37,622 bases of DNA from Chrysochromulina tobinii (GCA_001275005.1 JWZX01003153.1:1-37622), one strand, 5' to 3'. Numbered from the stretch's first letter, positions 17,425-26,608 are shown. The notes: generated by a model from the sequence alone, not told the origin. Translations and numbers: made by a program.

Positions 17425-18603
17425 ATGTTTGCCGAAAGATGGCGAAAGATGGCGACACTGGCGCCGTCCATCTTCGCCGATCCTCTATCTCGTGGTGCAA
17501 CCGCACCCATTGCCATTGTTTCCGCGTACGTTTCGAAAAAGGAAAACGCGCGCGAGTCCGAGCTCGCTGTAGCGGGTCTGCGCGCGAGCTTGGACTGCTA
17601 CGCGCGCAAGCACGGCCATGAAGTGAATCTCGTCACCACCGATCCACCAGATCTGCCCTACCCTATGTATGTCAAAGTTCGAGCGTTTCAGGAGGTATTC
17701 GAGAGACGGCCGCAGACGCAGTGGGTGCTCTGGCTCGACGCAGATGCGCGCATCCTCAACTTCACCTTTTCGCTCTCCGATTTAATTCGAGAAGCTGGTG
17801 AAGACGCACATGTGCTTGCAGTCAGTCAGTGGCCGGGACATGCCTTTCACGACAGCCGGTGGCCGCACTGCCCGATAATTGCCTGCGCCTTTCTGCTGCG
17901 CAACAGCAGCACGGGTCGGCGCTTTTTGCGGCTGTGGGCAGAGCTGGCGCGCGTGCGTCACGAGGCTCCGCAGCACGATCAACTTGGCTTTGTGTGGGCG
18001 ATGGCGGCGCTGCTCACTGAGCTTTCCGATGCGGAAATCCTCGACCGCGGCGGCCTGTTCATGCGCAACTTGACTCGCGGACCCACCAAGGACCCCGCGC
18101 TCGGCCTCGCCGCTCAGGTCGAGGCTCGAGGCATGAAATGCTACAACCGCACGCATGCGACAGCCTCCATCCAACGCATCGGCCCGCTGGCATTGTTGCC
18201 CGCGTATCCGTTGGGCGCGGCGTTCGCATCCATGCTTGGCCCAGGCAGTGACGCGCTGTCGCAGACGATCAAGACCATCAGTCCGTTTCCCTTCTTTTCG
18301 CACGCCAAATACTCCCCGTTCTGCATGGAGGGCGTGCTCGATAAGACAGGTATGTGGAATCGCACGAGAGCGCATCTGCAGGCGGCAGAATCTGGCGACC
18401 TCGTGACTCGGCTGCGCCAACGCTACGAGGCTGAGTTGGACACGCACTGCACGGCGGACGAGAAGCAGCGTCTCGTCCAGCCTTCACTGCGGCTCAGCTA
18501 TGCGGCGTGGCAGCGCGTGTGTTTCACGGTGCTCAGCGGCTACGAGCCGCAGAATCGGACTGCGAGTGAGAGCTTTAGTCAGGTAGCGGCATGGCAGCGT
18601 TGA
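17425..18603 (+). CDS. GT34-like glycosyltransferase (DxD), 392 aa
   Basis: Starts MFAERWRKMATLAP; an ATG at 17449 (MATLAPSIF) is an alternative. The GT-A fold signature is clear: IAIVSAYVSKKENARESELA near residue 30, YPMYVKVRAFQEVF, then WVLWLDADARILNF (residues about 110-123) with the metal-binding DxD. HDQLGFVWAMAAL (about 190) is the usual late helix with Asp/Gln. This order fits the GMA12/MNN10 family (GT34), which adds alpha-linked hexoses from UDP- or GDP-sugars in the Golgi. Several NxT/NxS sequons (NFT, NRT) fit luminal placement, but no N-terminal membrane anchor is visible, so the true start may lie in an undetected upstream exon. It pairs head to head with the sulfotransferase. 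Family likely, donor and acceptor unknown. Confidence 0.75.
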   Translation: MFAERWRKMATLAPSIFADPLSRGATAPIAIVSAYVSKKENARESELAVAGLRASLDCYARKHGHEVNLVTTDPPDLPYPMYVKVRAFQEVFERRPQTQWVLWLDADARILNFTFSLSDLIREAGEDAHVLAVSQWPGHAFHDSRWPHCPIIACAFLLRNSSTGRRFLRLWAELARVRHEAPQHDQLGFVWAMAALLTELSDAEILDRGGLFMRNLTRGPTKDPALGLAAQVEARGMKCYNRTHATASIQRIGPLALLPAYPLGAAFASMLGPGSDALSQTIKTISPFPFFSHAKYSPFCMEGVLDKTGMWNRTRAHLQAAESGDLVTRLRQRYEAELDTHCTADEKQRLVQPSLRLSYAAWQRVCFTVLSGYEPQNRTASESFSQVAAWQR

Positions 18604-19174
18604 GGCGGGATAGAACGGCCGGGGCTTCTGTGAGTTACACGATAAACCCTTGACACGCCCCGGCTGGGCGCTGGCATGGGCGCTGGGTGTTGCTTTGCTT
18701 TGTGTTGCTCAATTGGTATTGCCGTGCTCTAGAGCCTAGAGGCTAGACGCCTCCGTAGCGTCTCTAGCCGCGCCGCCTGGCTGAGAAGAGGCGCGATTTC
18801 AGTACTCCAGGTCTCCAGCTCGTCCATGACGAGGCTGCTCGATGCCTCGTGCCTTGGACATCTTCAAACCCACATCCAACCACGAGCTCGTCTTCATCGA
18901 GCTCGTCTTCATCGAGCTCGTCTTCATCGTCGGTTCGTCGTTCTTGATCTTGTGACTTGTCGTCCGGTCCTCACATCGTCATCTCTCGTCATTAAAGGCT
19001 GGACGGGGCAGATGGCAGACATATGACGAAGGGGCACGCTTGCGTCGATGGGAACGAACACAGGCTGCGGGCGATACTTTGCGAGGCCCAAACTTGATCG
19101 GCCCAACACGGCGTGCGCTCACCTCTTCGCTTCCACCCTCGCGGCCTCGTGGTCCGTGGTAGCCTGTCTATCCC
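18604..19174 (+). other. Intergenic, 571 bp, with hairpin and 15-bp tandem repeat
   Basis: A palindrome GCTCTAGAGC lies at 18726-18735 and a 6-bp stem (AGACGC/GCGTCT, loop ctccgta) at 18745-18763; these may be in the 3' UTR of the glycosyltransferase. The 15-bp repeat is annotated separately. The only open frames are short and built on the repeat. No gene seen. Confidence 0.5.
18883..18927. repeat. Three perfect copies of a 15-bp unit
   Basis: The unit cgagctcgtcttcat is repeated three times without mismatch. It lies in non-coding DNA, about 250 bp before the next ATG. Confidence 0.95.
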
Positions 19175-19753
19175 ATGGGCAAGGGCTCGCGGCAGCCGGC
19201 ACGGCAACTCATGCGCTCGAACGGGTCACGCAGCACCGGTGGTGGTATCACCAAACCGACGAGTGCACTCGCGGCTGCTATTGCGGCACGCAAATCGGCC
19301 GGAAGCGCCGCGGCGGTGACATCTTCCTCGATGGCCTTCTTGGAGCAGCGCGCATCTGAGGCGATTGCCTCCGAGGGCACGGAGGAGCTCGCGGGACGGA
19401 TCATGCACATCGTCCGCGAATGTGTCGCTGAAGCGGGCGGTCGCCTCACGTTCACTGCACTTGGCAGTGTTGCACGAGTAAAGGCAGCACGGTCGGGGCT
19501 GCAGCAGGCTGCCAACGGTTCGGTGCGTCCGATCAACGGTTACGTAAAATCGACATGGGGCGGCTGGGAGGCGTTCGTGCGATCCCATGCTGGGGATGCG
19601 CTGCGCGTCGTGGATGGTGAGGTGATTTCGGCGGAAAGTGCGCTGGTGGTGATGCCAGACATCGAGGCAACCTCGCCAAGTTATCTGTCGATGACGGAGC
19701 GTGCGTCGGTCAGCTCTCGCGACGTGAACGCTCTGACGCTCGACGCACTGTGA
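19175..19753 (+). CDS. Hypothetical protein with possible winged-helix domain, 192 aa
   Basis: Start MGKGSRQPARQ in good context (tcccATGGgc). Residues 1-55 are Ser/Ala/Gly-rich and basic. Residues about 65-150 fold plausibly as a winged helix: AGRIMHIVRECVAEAGG, FTALGSVARVKAARSGL, then WGGWEAFVRSHAGDALRVVD, which has the look of the wing segment (aromatic, FLxxH, hydrophobic x Val-x-Gly) found in LOTUS/La-type and related RNA- or DNA-binding domains. No catalytic motif. The C-terminus is Ser/Thr-rich. Composition is coding-like. Name and function are not known; the winged-helix idea is tentative. Confidence 0.5.
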   Translation: MGKGSRQPARQLMRSNGSRSTGGGITKPTSALAAAIAARKSAGSAAAVTSSSMAFLEQRASEAIASEGTEELAGRIMHIVRECVAEAGGRLTFTALGSVARVKAARSGLQQAANGSVRPINGYVKSTWGGWEAFVRSHAGDALRVVDGEVISAESALVVMPDIEATSPSYLSMTERASVSSRDVNALTLDAL

Positions 19754-19789
19754 ACGACTTTTCTTCGATGGAGCGCATAAGCGGTCCGC

Positions 19790-19834
19790 ACTCTCTCTCT
19801 CTTGCTCTCTCTCTCTCTCATTGCTCTCTCTCCC
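19790..19834. repeat. CT-rich microsatellite
   Basis: (CT)n tracts interrupted by ttg and att, lying 36 bp after the stop of the preceding gene and about 150 bp before the next start. Confidence 0.9.
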
Positions 19835-19980
19835 AACTCCACGCGTATTGTATCTTGTTAGCGAAGGTGTATCGAACACGCTGATGAGAACCAGAAGAAA
19901 CATGTTTCGGGGCGTGCCCGCGCTGGTCCGTGCGTAAGGCTGTGAACTCACCGCGCTTGTAAAAACAAACGAGGCCAACG

Positions 19981-20583
19981 ATGACGGAGGCGCTCGATGG
20001 CGACCCTGGTGGACCGATACAGATTGAGGTAGAACGAGGCATAGCGGGGATGATAGATCAGCACACCACCTGGCTCGAGCTGCTGTCCTCGGGCCAGCGT
20101 GGCGAGGAGTTTGATTGGAGGACTGCAGAGCTCCTGTCCTGCTCCCGCTCAATCGAGTGGGACCTGCAGGACCTCGAGGACGCGGTCAGTATCGTGGAGG
20201 GCAATCGCAAAAAGTTTGGCGAGATCGACGACGGCGCCTTGAAGAGCAGAAAGGATTTCATCGACGCTATCAGGAGCAAGATCGACTACATCCGCAAAAG
20301 CGTACAGGAGGCGCAAAGCAACCCCGAAGGCTTTGTTGCAAAGAAGAAGGGTCTGGCAGCCAAGATAGCGTCAGTGTCTGTCGCGCAGGGATATGGCAAG
20401 TTGCCCAAGGAGCAGGCTCAGGACGGGGCGAGCTGCGCGGGGACTAGCGCGCCAACAGCCATCGGCTCAAATCTGACCACCTTCAGCAGCAGTCCAGGCG
20501 GCAGTCGTGTAGGCCACACGGAATCCGCGTCAGACGAGGACCCTCGTCGCCGCCGTCGTAGGTGGTATGCGTGGTGCTGCTGA
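19981..20583 (+). CDS. Syntaxin-6 N-terminal-domain protein lacking the SNARE motif, 200 aa
   Basis: Residues about 15-110 match the syntaxin-6/10/61 N-terminal three-helix domain: WLELLSS, FDWRTAELLSCSRSIEWDL, QDLEDAVSIVEGNRKKF, KSRKDFIDAIRSKIDYIRK, in the same order and spacing as in animal STX6 (SIEWDLxDLxxxISIVExNxxKF). In STX6 this domain precedes a Qc-SNARE helix and a membrane anchor used in endosome/trans-Golgi fusion. Here the remaining 90 residues are Ser/Gly-rich and end in six arginines and a di-cysteine (RRRRRRWYAWCC). No SNARE heptads or membrane span are visible, nor in the following 900 bp. The tail suggests lipid anchoring by palmitoylation or prenylation. Possible roles are a regulator or decoy of the SNARE complex. 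It lies upstream of Rab18 on the same strand. Domain call strong, role inferred. Confidence 0.75.
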   Translation: MTEALDGDPGGPIQIEVERGIAGMIDQHTTWLELLSSGQRGEEFDWRTAELLSCSRSIEWDLQDLEDAVSIVEGNRKKFGEIDDGALKSRKDFIDAIRSKIDYIRKSVQEAQSNPEGFVAKKKGLAAKIASVSVAQGYGKLPKEQAQDGASCAGTSAPTAIGSNLTTFSSSPGGSRVGHTESASDEDPRRRRRRWYAWCC

Positions 20584-21505
20584 CGCTGCGCCAGCCGCGC
20601 CGTGAGCACACTGCGCTAAACCTCCAACCACGTGAGCACGTACATGTAGTGGTTGCTCGCCACTTTCGTCGAAGTGTGACACTATCCGTCGCGCACATGA
20701 TTCCCCCCAAAATTTGATAGTATGTAGTACTGCGTGTGAAACCTGCGAGTCTCTTTTCTGCGAGCCGCTCTCGTAGGTAGATCATGAGGTCCGCTGCGTG
20801 AACACCAGGCGCATGCTGATGCTCGTCTCGCGTCTCGGAAGACCAAAAGCACATGTCACCGTGCAACGGCCGAACGTTGCGGAAATCCAATAACGTCCAT
20901 GTAGTTAAAACATCATGTAGCATGTTCGGACGATGCGAAATCATTCTCGGGCGGCCCCCGGCGCGGCCAACGCGTTATTTTCTCGCCCCACGGCCACGCG
21001 CCCACCAATGGCGCCCACGCCCCACGCCACCCCCAGGGTCAGGCCTCGTATTACGTATAGTACTCCCACCGGCGTCACCGCCTCCGCTGCTTAACTGCTT
21101 CTTCTCCTCGCCGGTAACTCGCCGGCATCTAGATGCCCATGGGCGACTTGGCATATCTGCAAACATCTGCCGCCGCCTCAGCCTTCTATTTGGCTTGCTG
21201 GCGATTCGATGGGGCTCGGCCTCGGGGGAGCGGTAGGGACACGTCAAGGTGTGCAAAATGCGTGCGAATGTGTCAGGGGCGCCTTGTGCTTGTCGGTGTG
21301 ATCTAATTCCTAAAACACTCAACTTCGTGCTCGAAACAACGCGCTCTCTCAGCCCAAATTGCTCTCTCGTCATCGAGTGGGCGATTGAGTGGCGGACTTC
21401 CGCACATCGACGCTGCGGCCCCTTCGATTACGACAGCAATTGGGCATCGAGTCACGTCCGACAGGTCACGTCAGGCGCCAACCTTCTCGCCGCATCGGCA
21501 GGGTG
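20584..21505. other. Intergenic, 922 bp, upstream of Rab18
   Basis: It must hold the 3' flank of the syntaxin-6-like gene and the Rab18 promoter. A minus-strand frame (20483-20944) is open for 153 codons but overlaps the syntaxin-6-like gene and has no recognisable domain. The Rab18 frame is open upstream to 21389, so a longer N-terminus is possible but unlike the family. No SNARE-type helix, tRNA or repeat seen. Confidence 0.5.
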
Positions 21506-22257
21506 ATGTCCTATACGCCGGCGGGCTCCTTCGACTATATCTTCAAGGTGCTGCTCATTGGTGATGCCGGCGTTGGCAAGTCGTCCATCTTGCTGCGCTT
21601 CACCGACGACTCCTTCGAGGAGCAGATGGCATCCACGATCGGGGTCGACTTTCGCGTCAAGACGGTGACGCTGGGTGGGAAGACGGTGAAGCTCACGATC
21701 TGGGACACGGCCGGCCAAGAGCGCTTCAGGACACTGACTTCATCCTACTACCGTGGCTGCCATGGCGTGATCCTGGTGTACGATGTCAACGAGCGTGAGT
21801 CCTTCACCCACCTCCAGCAGTGGCTCGAAGAGCTCGAACTGTACAGTACCACACAGCACTTTGTCAAACTGCTCGTGGGTAATAAGATCGACGTGAAAGA
21901 CCGGCAGGTCACGGTCGAGGAGGCGGAAACATTTGCGAGGTGCGTGCTGCAAACACAGCATCATGCGGCTGTGACCTCTGCGTCTCTTCTCACCTTCCGC
22001 CTTCTCACTGCGGCTCCGCCTTCTCACTGCGGCTCCGCGCGTCCTCGTGCAGGCGGCAAGCGATGATGTACATCGAGACGAGTGCAAAGACGCGCGAGGG
22101 CATCCGACAAGCCTTCGAGGAGGTCGTGCAGAAGATCCTCGACTCCCCCGCTCTGATACAGGACGTCACCGGAGGGCCGTCGCAGCTGGGTGGGCTGAGG
22201 GGACTGGCGCCCCCAGACGAGGACGCCAGCAGCGGGTCATGTGGCGGCTATTGTTGA
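21506..22257 (+). CDS. RAB18: Rab18-family small GTPase, 212 aa, one intron
   Basis: join(21506..21939, 22053..22257) gives 212 aa starting [15 protein letters not shown]. All GTPase motifs are present: GDAGVGKSS (P-loop), switch I with [18 protein letters not shown] (switch II), GNKID and ETSAK. The effector sequence [11 protein letters not shown] and the stretch [15 protein letters not shown] match Rab18/RabC rather than other Rabs. The protein ends SCGGYC, like animal Rab18 (CGGYC plus three residues) but stopping at the second Cys. Rab18 works at the ER and lipid droplets in tethering and lipid traffic; GTP loading switches it. The C-terminal cysteines are probably geranylgeranylated. The intron splits an Arg codon (phase 2). 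It follows the syntaxin-6-like gene on the same strand. Confidence 0.93.
21940..22052 (+). other. Rab18 intron, 113 nt
   Basis: Donor GTGCGT, acceptor GTGCAG. Removal joins FAR to [12 protein letters not shown] exactly as in Rab proteins. It contains two near-tandem copies of cttctcactgcggctccg. Confidence 0.95.
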
Positions 22258-22559
22258 GAGCCGGAGAGCCACGTGCACGCGTGCCCTCCGCTCTTGCGCC
22301 CACGTGCCGTGCGCCTGTGGCCCCCGGTCCCATATCACGCACATCGGGTTTTTGTTTCGACTTCTCTCCAGTGGTAGTTCCACTTCATAATCGGTCATAA
22401 ATCCTTTCGGTCCTGGTGGCATATCGTGTTTTGCACATATGGCTGTCAACAAGCGTTTACAGTGTCACGCACGTCCCGAGACTCACGGTCCGGTAGTCAC
22501 ACACAGCAGTGGAGAGGAAAAACTCAGGCTCAGTGCAGAAGCCACCATGTTCAACATAC
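22258..22559. other. Convergent intergenic region, 302 bp
   Basis: Lies between the Rab18 stop (plus) and the stop of the plastid-targeted gene (minus). It is A/T-richer than its flanks in 22340-22450. No gene or strong structure was recognised. Confidence 0.5.
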
Positions 22560-22976
22560 CTATCGCCCACCATTTTTGGCGGCAGGAGAGCCCTTGCACT
22601 TGAGTTTTGCTTGAAACCCGCAGTACTGCGTGCGCAGCACCATCTCAACCTCTTTGCGATCCTCTTCATCCAACTCAAAGCCCATTGCCTGAACTTCCTT
22701 TTCTTGCTTCTTGACGGCGGCGAGATAAATCTCCTCGAACTTGGCCTCGCCCTCCGCATTTGGTGCGCTGCCCACCACGGATGGACCCACATACTTACCA
22801 TCCTTGAAATCGTCAGCTGCATAAGCAGTGATGGCTTTCACCTTTGCAGCAGCAGCAAAGAGCGGCAGCGCCGTAGCGGCGGCATATATGGCCGTGCGGC
22901 GATCGATAGGCCGCGGCGTGGTACGTAGCGCCGAGGAGGCGTGCAGGAGAGAGATGAGCAGTGCGCTGAGCTTCAT
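22560..22976 (-). CDS. Plastid (probably thylakoid lumen) targeted small protein, 138 aa
   Basis: Start MKLSALLISLL at ATG 22976; the upstream in-frame ATGs (23054, 23039) would bury the signal peptide. Residues 1-16 are a signal peptide (LSALLISLLHASSA). Residues 17-27 are basic, hydroxylated transit-like (LRTTPRPIDRR). Residues about 26-45 are DRRTAIYAAATALPLFAAAA, a twin-arginine followed by a hydrophobic stretch, typical of Tat-type thylakoid import. This tripartite leader fits a secondary plastid. The mature part (about 90 aa) is acidic and helical (AKFEEIYLAAVKKQEKEVQA; EVEMVLRTQYCGFQAKL) with two Cys near the end. I do not recognise it; a photosystem-associated lumenal protein is a guess. 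It diverges from an EF-hand gene. Confidence 0.75.
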   Translation of the reverse strand: MKLSALLISLLHASSALRTTPRPIDRRTAIYAAATALPLFAAAAKVKAITAYAADDFKDGKYVGPSVVGSAPNAEGEAKFEEIYLAAVKKQEKEVQAMGFELDEEDRKEVEMVLRTQYCGFQAKLKCKGSPAAKNGGR

Positions 22977-23218
22977 GTGGGTCGTGCCTCCACAGGAGCG
23001 TGAGGGAACTCGTGAGGGTGTCCCGCGCACAAAAACCATCCGTGAAAAGTCCACGGGCTGAATGCACAGAAAGGATATTCTCCCGCCCGACTTTCATTGA
23101 AGCCCACCGATTGCAGGCTTCCTCGGCGCATGGAGTTAAGAAACTACCGTAAATTCCGACCGTTTCGCGAAGAAGAACACGTTCGTCGGCTTCTGCGCAG
23201 CTTTGCTGTGCACGCACA
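22977..23218. promoter_or_regulatory. Divergent promoter, plastid-protein gene and EF-hand gene
   Basis: 242 bp between divergent ATGs. Repeated aaattcc/agaaga words but no TATA box or clear element. Confidence 0.4.
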
Positions 23219-24900
23219 ATGTCAAGGCTGTCGTCGCGCGATTCAACAATGCACAGCTCTGAGGCTGACCGACGAGAGGCAGCTGCACTCTATCCGCCCT
23301 CGCGCGTCAATCACTTGGGTGTGCGCAAGAGCGATCACGGCCAACGCCACAAGTTTGTGAAAACCATGACCATCAGTTTTGACAAGAAGGATCTGGGACT
23401 GCAGAAAATAGACAAACACTGGCAGCTCATCGAAGATGCGGCGCGGCAGTCGGATTTTTCGATCCCACGATTGAAAGAGATGCTCGAGGCCTTCAACCTC
23501 CAAAAAAAGGCTGGCTCTACACTCGTGGGCCCGCACACATTCAGGCGGGTGCTGGCCGAGTTTGGTATCAAGGACGCCATTCTTGTACGGCGCCTCTTCG
23601 AGGGCTTCTGCGGCTGCGGCACCAAGGTGGACTACCGCGACCTCCTGTGCGTGGCCTCCACGCCTCTCGATCCGTCGCTCGTCGTCAGCACAGACCGACA
23701 CCCATCTGCACGCACCCACTCAATGCACCCTCTGGCTGACTTCGCGTGTTGCTGCTGCCGCGACGAGCGCGCAGGCGGTCCTTCTGCTCGGTGTCGGACG
23801 CGGACATCGAGGAAAAGCTCATGCTGCTCGTGCCGCTCTACGATGGCAACGGTCAAGGTATTGATCTGGCCGAGCTCACACAGCTCGTGGTCAAGTCAGT
23901 GCAGGCGCAGACAGGCGCGGTGGGCGCGACACGCCTCGAACAGGAGCGGCGCGAGGCGGGCTTGCTGAGCAGCCCCCCGGTGGACCTGGCAGCGCTGCTC
24001 GGTGAGAGTACGGTCGCCGCCCTCGAGATGATGTGGCACGAGATCAAGGAGGTACAAGAAGAGCTGTACTTACAGACCCTGCGCAAGCAGCAGAACCTTG
24101 CCACCTCAGCAAGTCCCCTTGCGCCGAAGGAGGAGGAGGAGCTGCGGAAGGCGCAGGGGACCTGGACGCCGCCCGGCGCCAAGCCGTTGGGCATGTCGGC
24201 CGAGGTGATGATACGCGCGTGCCGCCACCGGCCGTCGGTGCGCTTGCTGCTCGAGACTTTCCTTAACGCCAACACCATCCGTGCAACGGACGGCACCGTC
24301 GATCCGAGCCTCGACAAAACGAAAGTGGTCCGTGACTTGCACCACCGTCTCACCGAGTGCGACATGGAGGTGTTCCGCAAGGTGACACTCGGCTCTGAGA
24401 AGCCTTCACAGAGGCATTCACACAGCCAGAGCAGAAGCCAGCTGCCCCTAGTGAAGCCGGGCCCGGAGGCAGGTTCACCCAGGAGCCCCCTTCGGAGCCC
24501 CGTTCGGAGCCCCGAAGGCAATCCCTCAAGTACAAGCCCATCGAGTAGCCGATTGCTGCCAGAGCCGATCTGGGAGCAGCGGGGCGCCTCCTCGGTCACG
24601 CAGACATGGTCGACAACAGCGCTCATTCGCCGAAAGTACGGCCAGAGCTCGTGCACCATGAACAAGGCCAAGCACCAGTTCTCGACGGACGTGAACCGCA
24701 TGATGCCCTTGCGGAATTCGCTCACGTTTGCTAACCTCGTGGAGCCTAAGGTGTTGCAGAAGTTCCTGAACAAGTCCAGATCAGACGCCGGTCTGCCGCC
24801 GCTCAACACGAACGTCGAGAAACTGCTGCCGTCGATTACTCGCCGCGGCGCGTCGAGCGCATCGCTCACGTCGCTCCACGCGTTGCTAGAGCGTCGCTAA
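23219..24900 (+). CDS. EF-hand protein of flagellar type, 517 aa, one intron
   Basis: join(23219..23646, 23775..24900) restores one frame of 517 aa. ATG 23219 is the first in frame; ATGs at 23249 and 23366 are alternatives. Residues about 55-140 are helical (LQKIDKHWQLIEDAARQ; FRRVLAEFGIKDAILVRRLF) with an EF-like start. Residues about 135-185, formed across the splice, read VDYRDLLRSFCSVSDADIEEKL then LVPLYDGNGQGIDLAELTQL, an EF-hand whose loop is DGNGQGIDLAEL. The middle is a helical Glu/Gln region with AEVMIRACRHRPSVRLLLETF. A Ser/Pro-rich linker and a C-terminal conserved-looking stretch (ALIRRKYGQSSCTMNKAKHQ; NSLTFANLVEPKVLQKFL) follow. It is probably a calcium-responsive axonemal protein, by comparison with the neighbour at 26609; this is inference. 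Confidence 0.7.
23647..23774 (+). other. Intron, 128 nt
   Basis: Donor GTGCGT, acceptor GCGCAG. Phase 2. Without removal the downstream EF-hand is out of frame; with removal VDYRDLL continues to RSFCSVSDADIEEKL. Confidence 0.85.
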
Positions 24901-25709
24901 CCGTCCCGAGAGCCGAGACCGTCCCTGGTCCCTCGCACTGGCCCGATGTCCCGTGACGATGGTGCCGTAGGAATGATGAGAATGGGTTGATGTGGGTCAG
25001 CGACGGCATTGGCCAATCCATTGGCCCGTGCCCATGCGACCGCCAAGGATTCGCGCGAAACGTGGCTAATTACCTTCCTAATGGCTCATTACCTCCCTCA
25101 TCGCGAAACGTGGCCCCCAAACGTCATCAAACGACTGGGAATGCATAACTACACCCCCGACGGCCTACCGCACGGCGCACCGGCACACGGGCCAAGGCGT
25201 GCCCCGCCGCCCGCGCGCGCGGTGTGGGGGCGGGCGGGGCACACCGCCGCGCTGTTGCCTGTGGTGCTGCGCGCAGCGCAGTGCGCAAGCTGGCTGCTGA
25301 GGCGCGCCCGCACCCGCTGACGCCTGAGCCCTGACTCGACGTGACCGTGATCCGCGTGTCTCCATGTTGAGCGTTGAGCGACTTTTATCTGAATGAGCGA
25401 CCGGCTTGAACAGCCCAGGTCGGTGTTGCGATGTGGATCCGCGCCGCGCGGTCTGGGTGACCGTGTTTAATCGCGATACTTCGTAACATAGAAATAGTGT
25501 TTGGACCGCCCGGTGCACGATACGCTCAAGAACTGAGGGGCGGCTCGGGTGGCTCGATCGCACTGCGGCCACCGCGATAACCCCAGAGCCGCCGCCTCTC
25601 CCTCTACGTCCGTCCGTGCGATGCCGCCTCTATCGCTGGTCTCTCGAGGCATCAGAGGGGATCCATGTGGAAACGTGAGCTCTCCGGCAGCGCCAGTCGC
25701 GTGCGAGCC
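24901..25709. other. Convergent intergenic region, 809 bp
   Basis: Between an EF-hand gene (plus) and IFT43 (minus). It has a 13-bp direct repeat (cgcgaaacgtggc) near 25057 and 25100 with attacct words between, and a GC-rich run near 25200-25260. Short frames on both strands are shadow-like. No gene seen. Confidence 0.5.
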
Positions 25710-26460
25710 TCAGTAAACGGGCGTCTCGTCAGAAGAGCCAGCGGCAAAGGATTCGGCCTTCTTTTTCTTCGGCGACGTTTGCCCAGGCAGCGTCGCGCTT
25801 TCCCGCTCCTCGTGCTCCCGTTGCATCTCGCTCGCGATCGTCTGCAGCTCAAGGTTAAAGTTCCACGGCACGTCCTCCTCGAGCACCTGCTGCTGCGGCG
25901 TCAGAAATGATTGAAGCACGCTCAGGTCAACGCCGATTTCGCTCGTGCTCGGCAGCGCCATGTCGATCTCCTCATCGAGCTCTCGGATCGTCTGTACACG
26001 GGACGACTTGAGGCTGGGCGCCTGCGCCACCGTGAGTGTGAGCTGCTCCTCCTCGTCCTCGAGGTCAGGGATGAAGGAACTCGGGCCGTCGTCGTCGTCG
26101 ACACTTTCCATTTTCGCGATGCTCTGCGTCGTAACTGACGACGCTTCCTCATCGTCATCGTTTGCTGACTTCCGCCGTCGTGAGGGCGCCGCCGGCTTGA
26201 CCGCCGCCGCCGGCTGCTCGTCGTCCCATCCAGACTTTTTTGCGCCGGCTGCGGGAGCCGTCGGTACCTGATTGCGATAGCGATCCGAGAGGGATGAGGC
26301 TGTGCATGTGGCTGCGGAATGAACATGGAGGTTCAAGAGCGGTAGCTGCCACGGCACGCACTGAGGAGTCAAGATCCTCGTCCGCGCCGACCTGGCGGCG
26401 CCGTGCAGCACGGGGCGGCGGCTTCTTCTTGAACGCGCCATCGAAGTCGCTAGTCTCCAT
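25710..26460 (-). CDS. IFT43: Intraflagellar transport protein IFT43, 218 aa, one intron
   Basis: complement(join(25710..26267, 26362..26460)) gives 218 aa starting METSDFDGAFKKKPPP. The C-terminal half matches animal IFT43: FIPDLEDEEEQL then LTVAQAPSLKSSRVQTIREL, then LDEEIDM, and VDLSVLQSFLTPQQQ, EEDVPWNFNLEL. Human IFT43 has IPDLEE, VAAPPS, a TYRDLD-like motif and EDDVGWDWDHLF in the same order. An earlier GWDDE motif is also shared. IFT43 is a subunit of IFT complex A, which drives retrograde flagellar transport and entry of membrane proteins; it binds IFT121/IFT122. The middle is acidic and Ser-rich. The intron splits the basic N-terminal exon from the rest. A divergent EF-hand gene shares its promoter. 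Confidence 0.9.
26268..26361 (-). other. IFT43 intron, 94 nt
   Basis: Donor GTGCGT and acceptor ATCAG on the minus strand, phase 0. It joins EDLDSS to VPTAPAAGAKK. Confidence 0.88.
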
Positions 26461-26608
26461 AGGCGCGCCCGTTGGAGGAGGGCCTTCACAAACTCCTTCA
26501 CACTATGCACAAACAACCTATTTGGACACGTGCCAAGTTAGGCCACCAAGATTCGGCCTATGGAATTGGGGAATCCAGACGTTTCATCGACGGCACGCGG
26601 ATCCCTGC
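26461..26608. promoter_or_regulatory. Divergent promoter, IFT43 and EF-hand gene
   Basis: 148 bp between ATGs, A/T-richer than the genes. Both products look ciliary, so it could be a co-regulated ciliogenesis promoter. No X-box-like palindrome was recognised by eye. Confidence 0.45.

Noticed and set aside
17301-17516. N-terminal extension of the sulfotransferase
   Set aside because: It would translate the (GACTT) repeat (SSQVKSSQVKSS) and overlap the divergent glycosyltransferase; the internal start lies just before the cofactor loop.
18826-19026. 66-codon plus ORF over the 15-bp repeat
   Set aside because: Built mainly from the repeat (RARLH units), no coding-like flanks.
20483-20944. 153-codon minus-strand ORF
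   Set aside because: Overlaps the well-supported syntaxin-6-like gene, has no recognisable domain, and its second half is Arg/Cys/Thr-rich as expected of a shadow.
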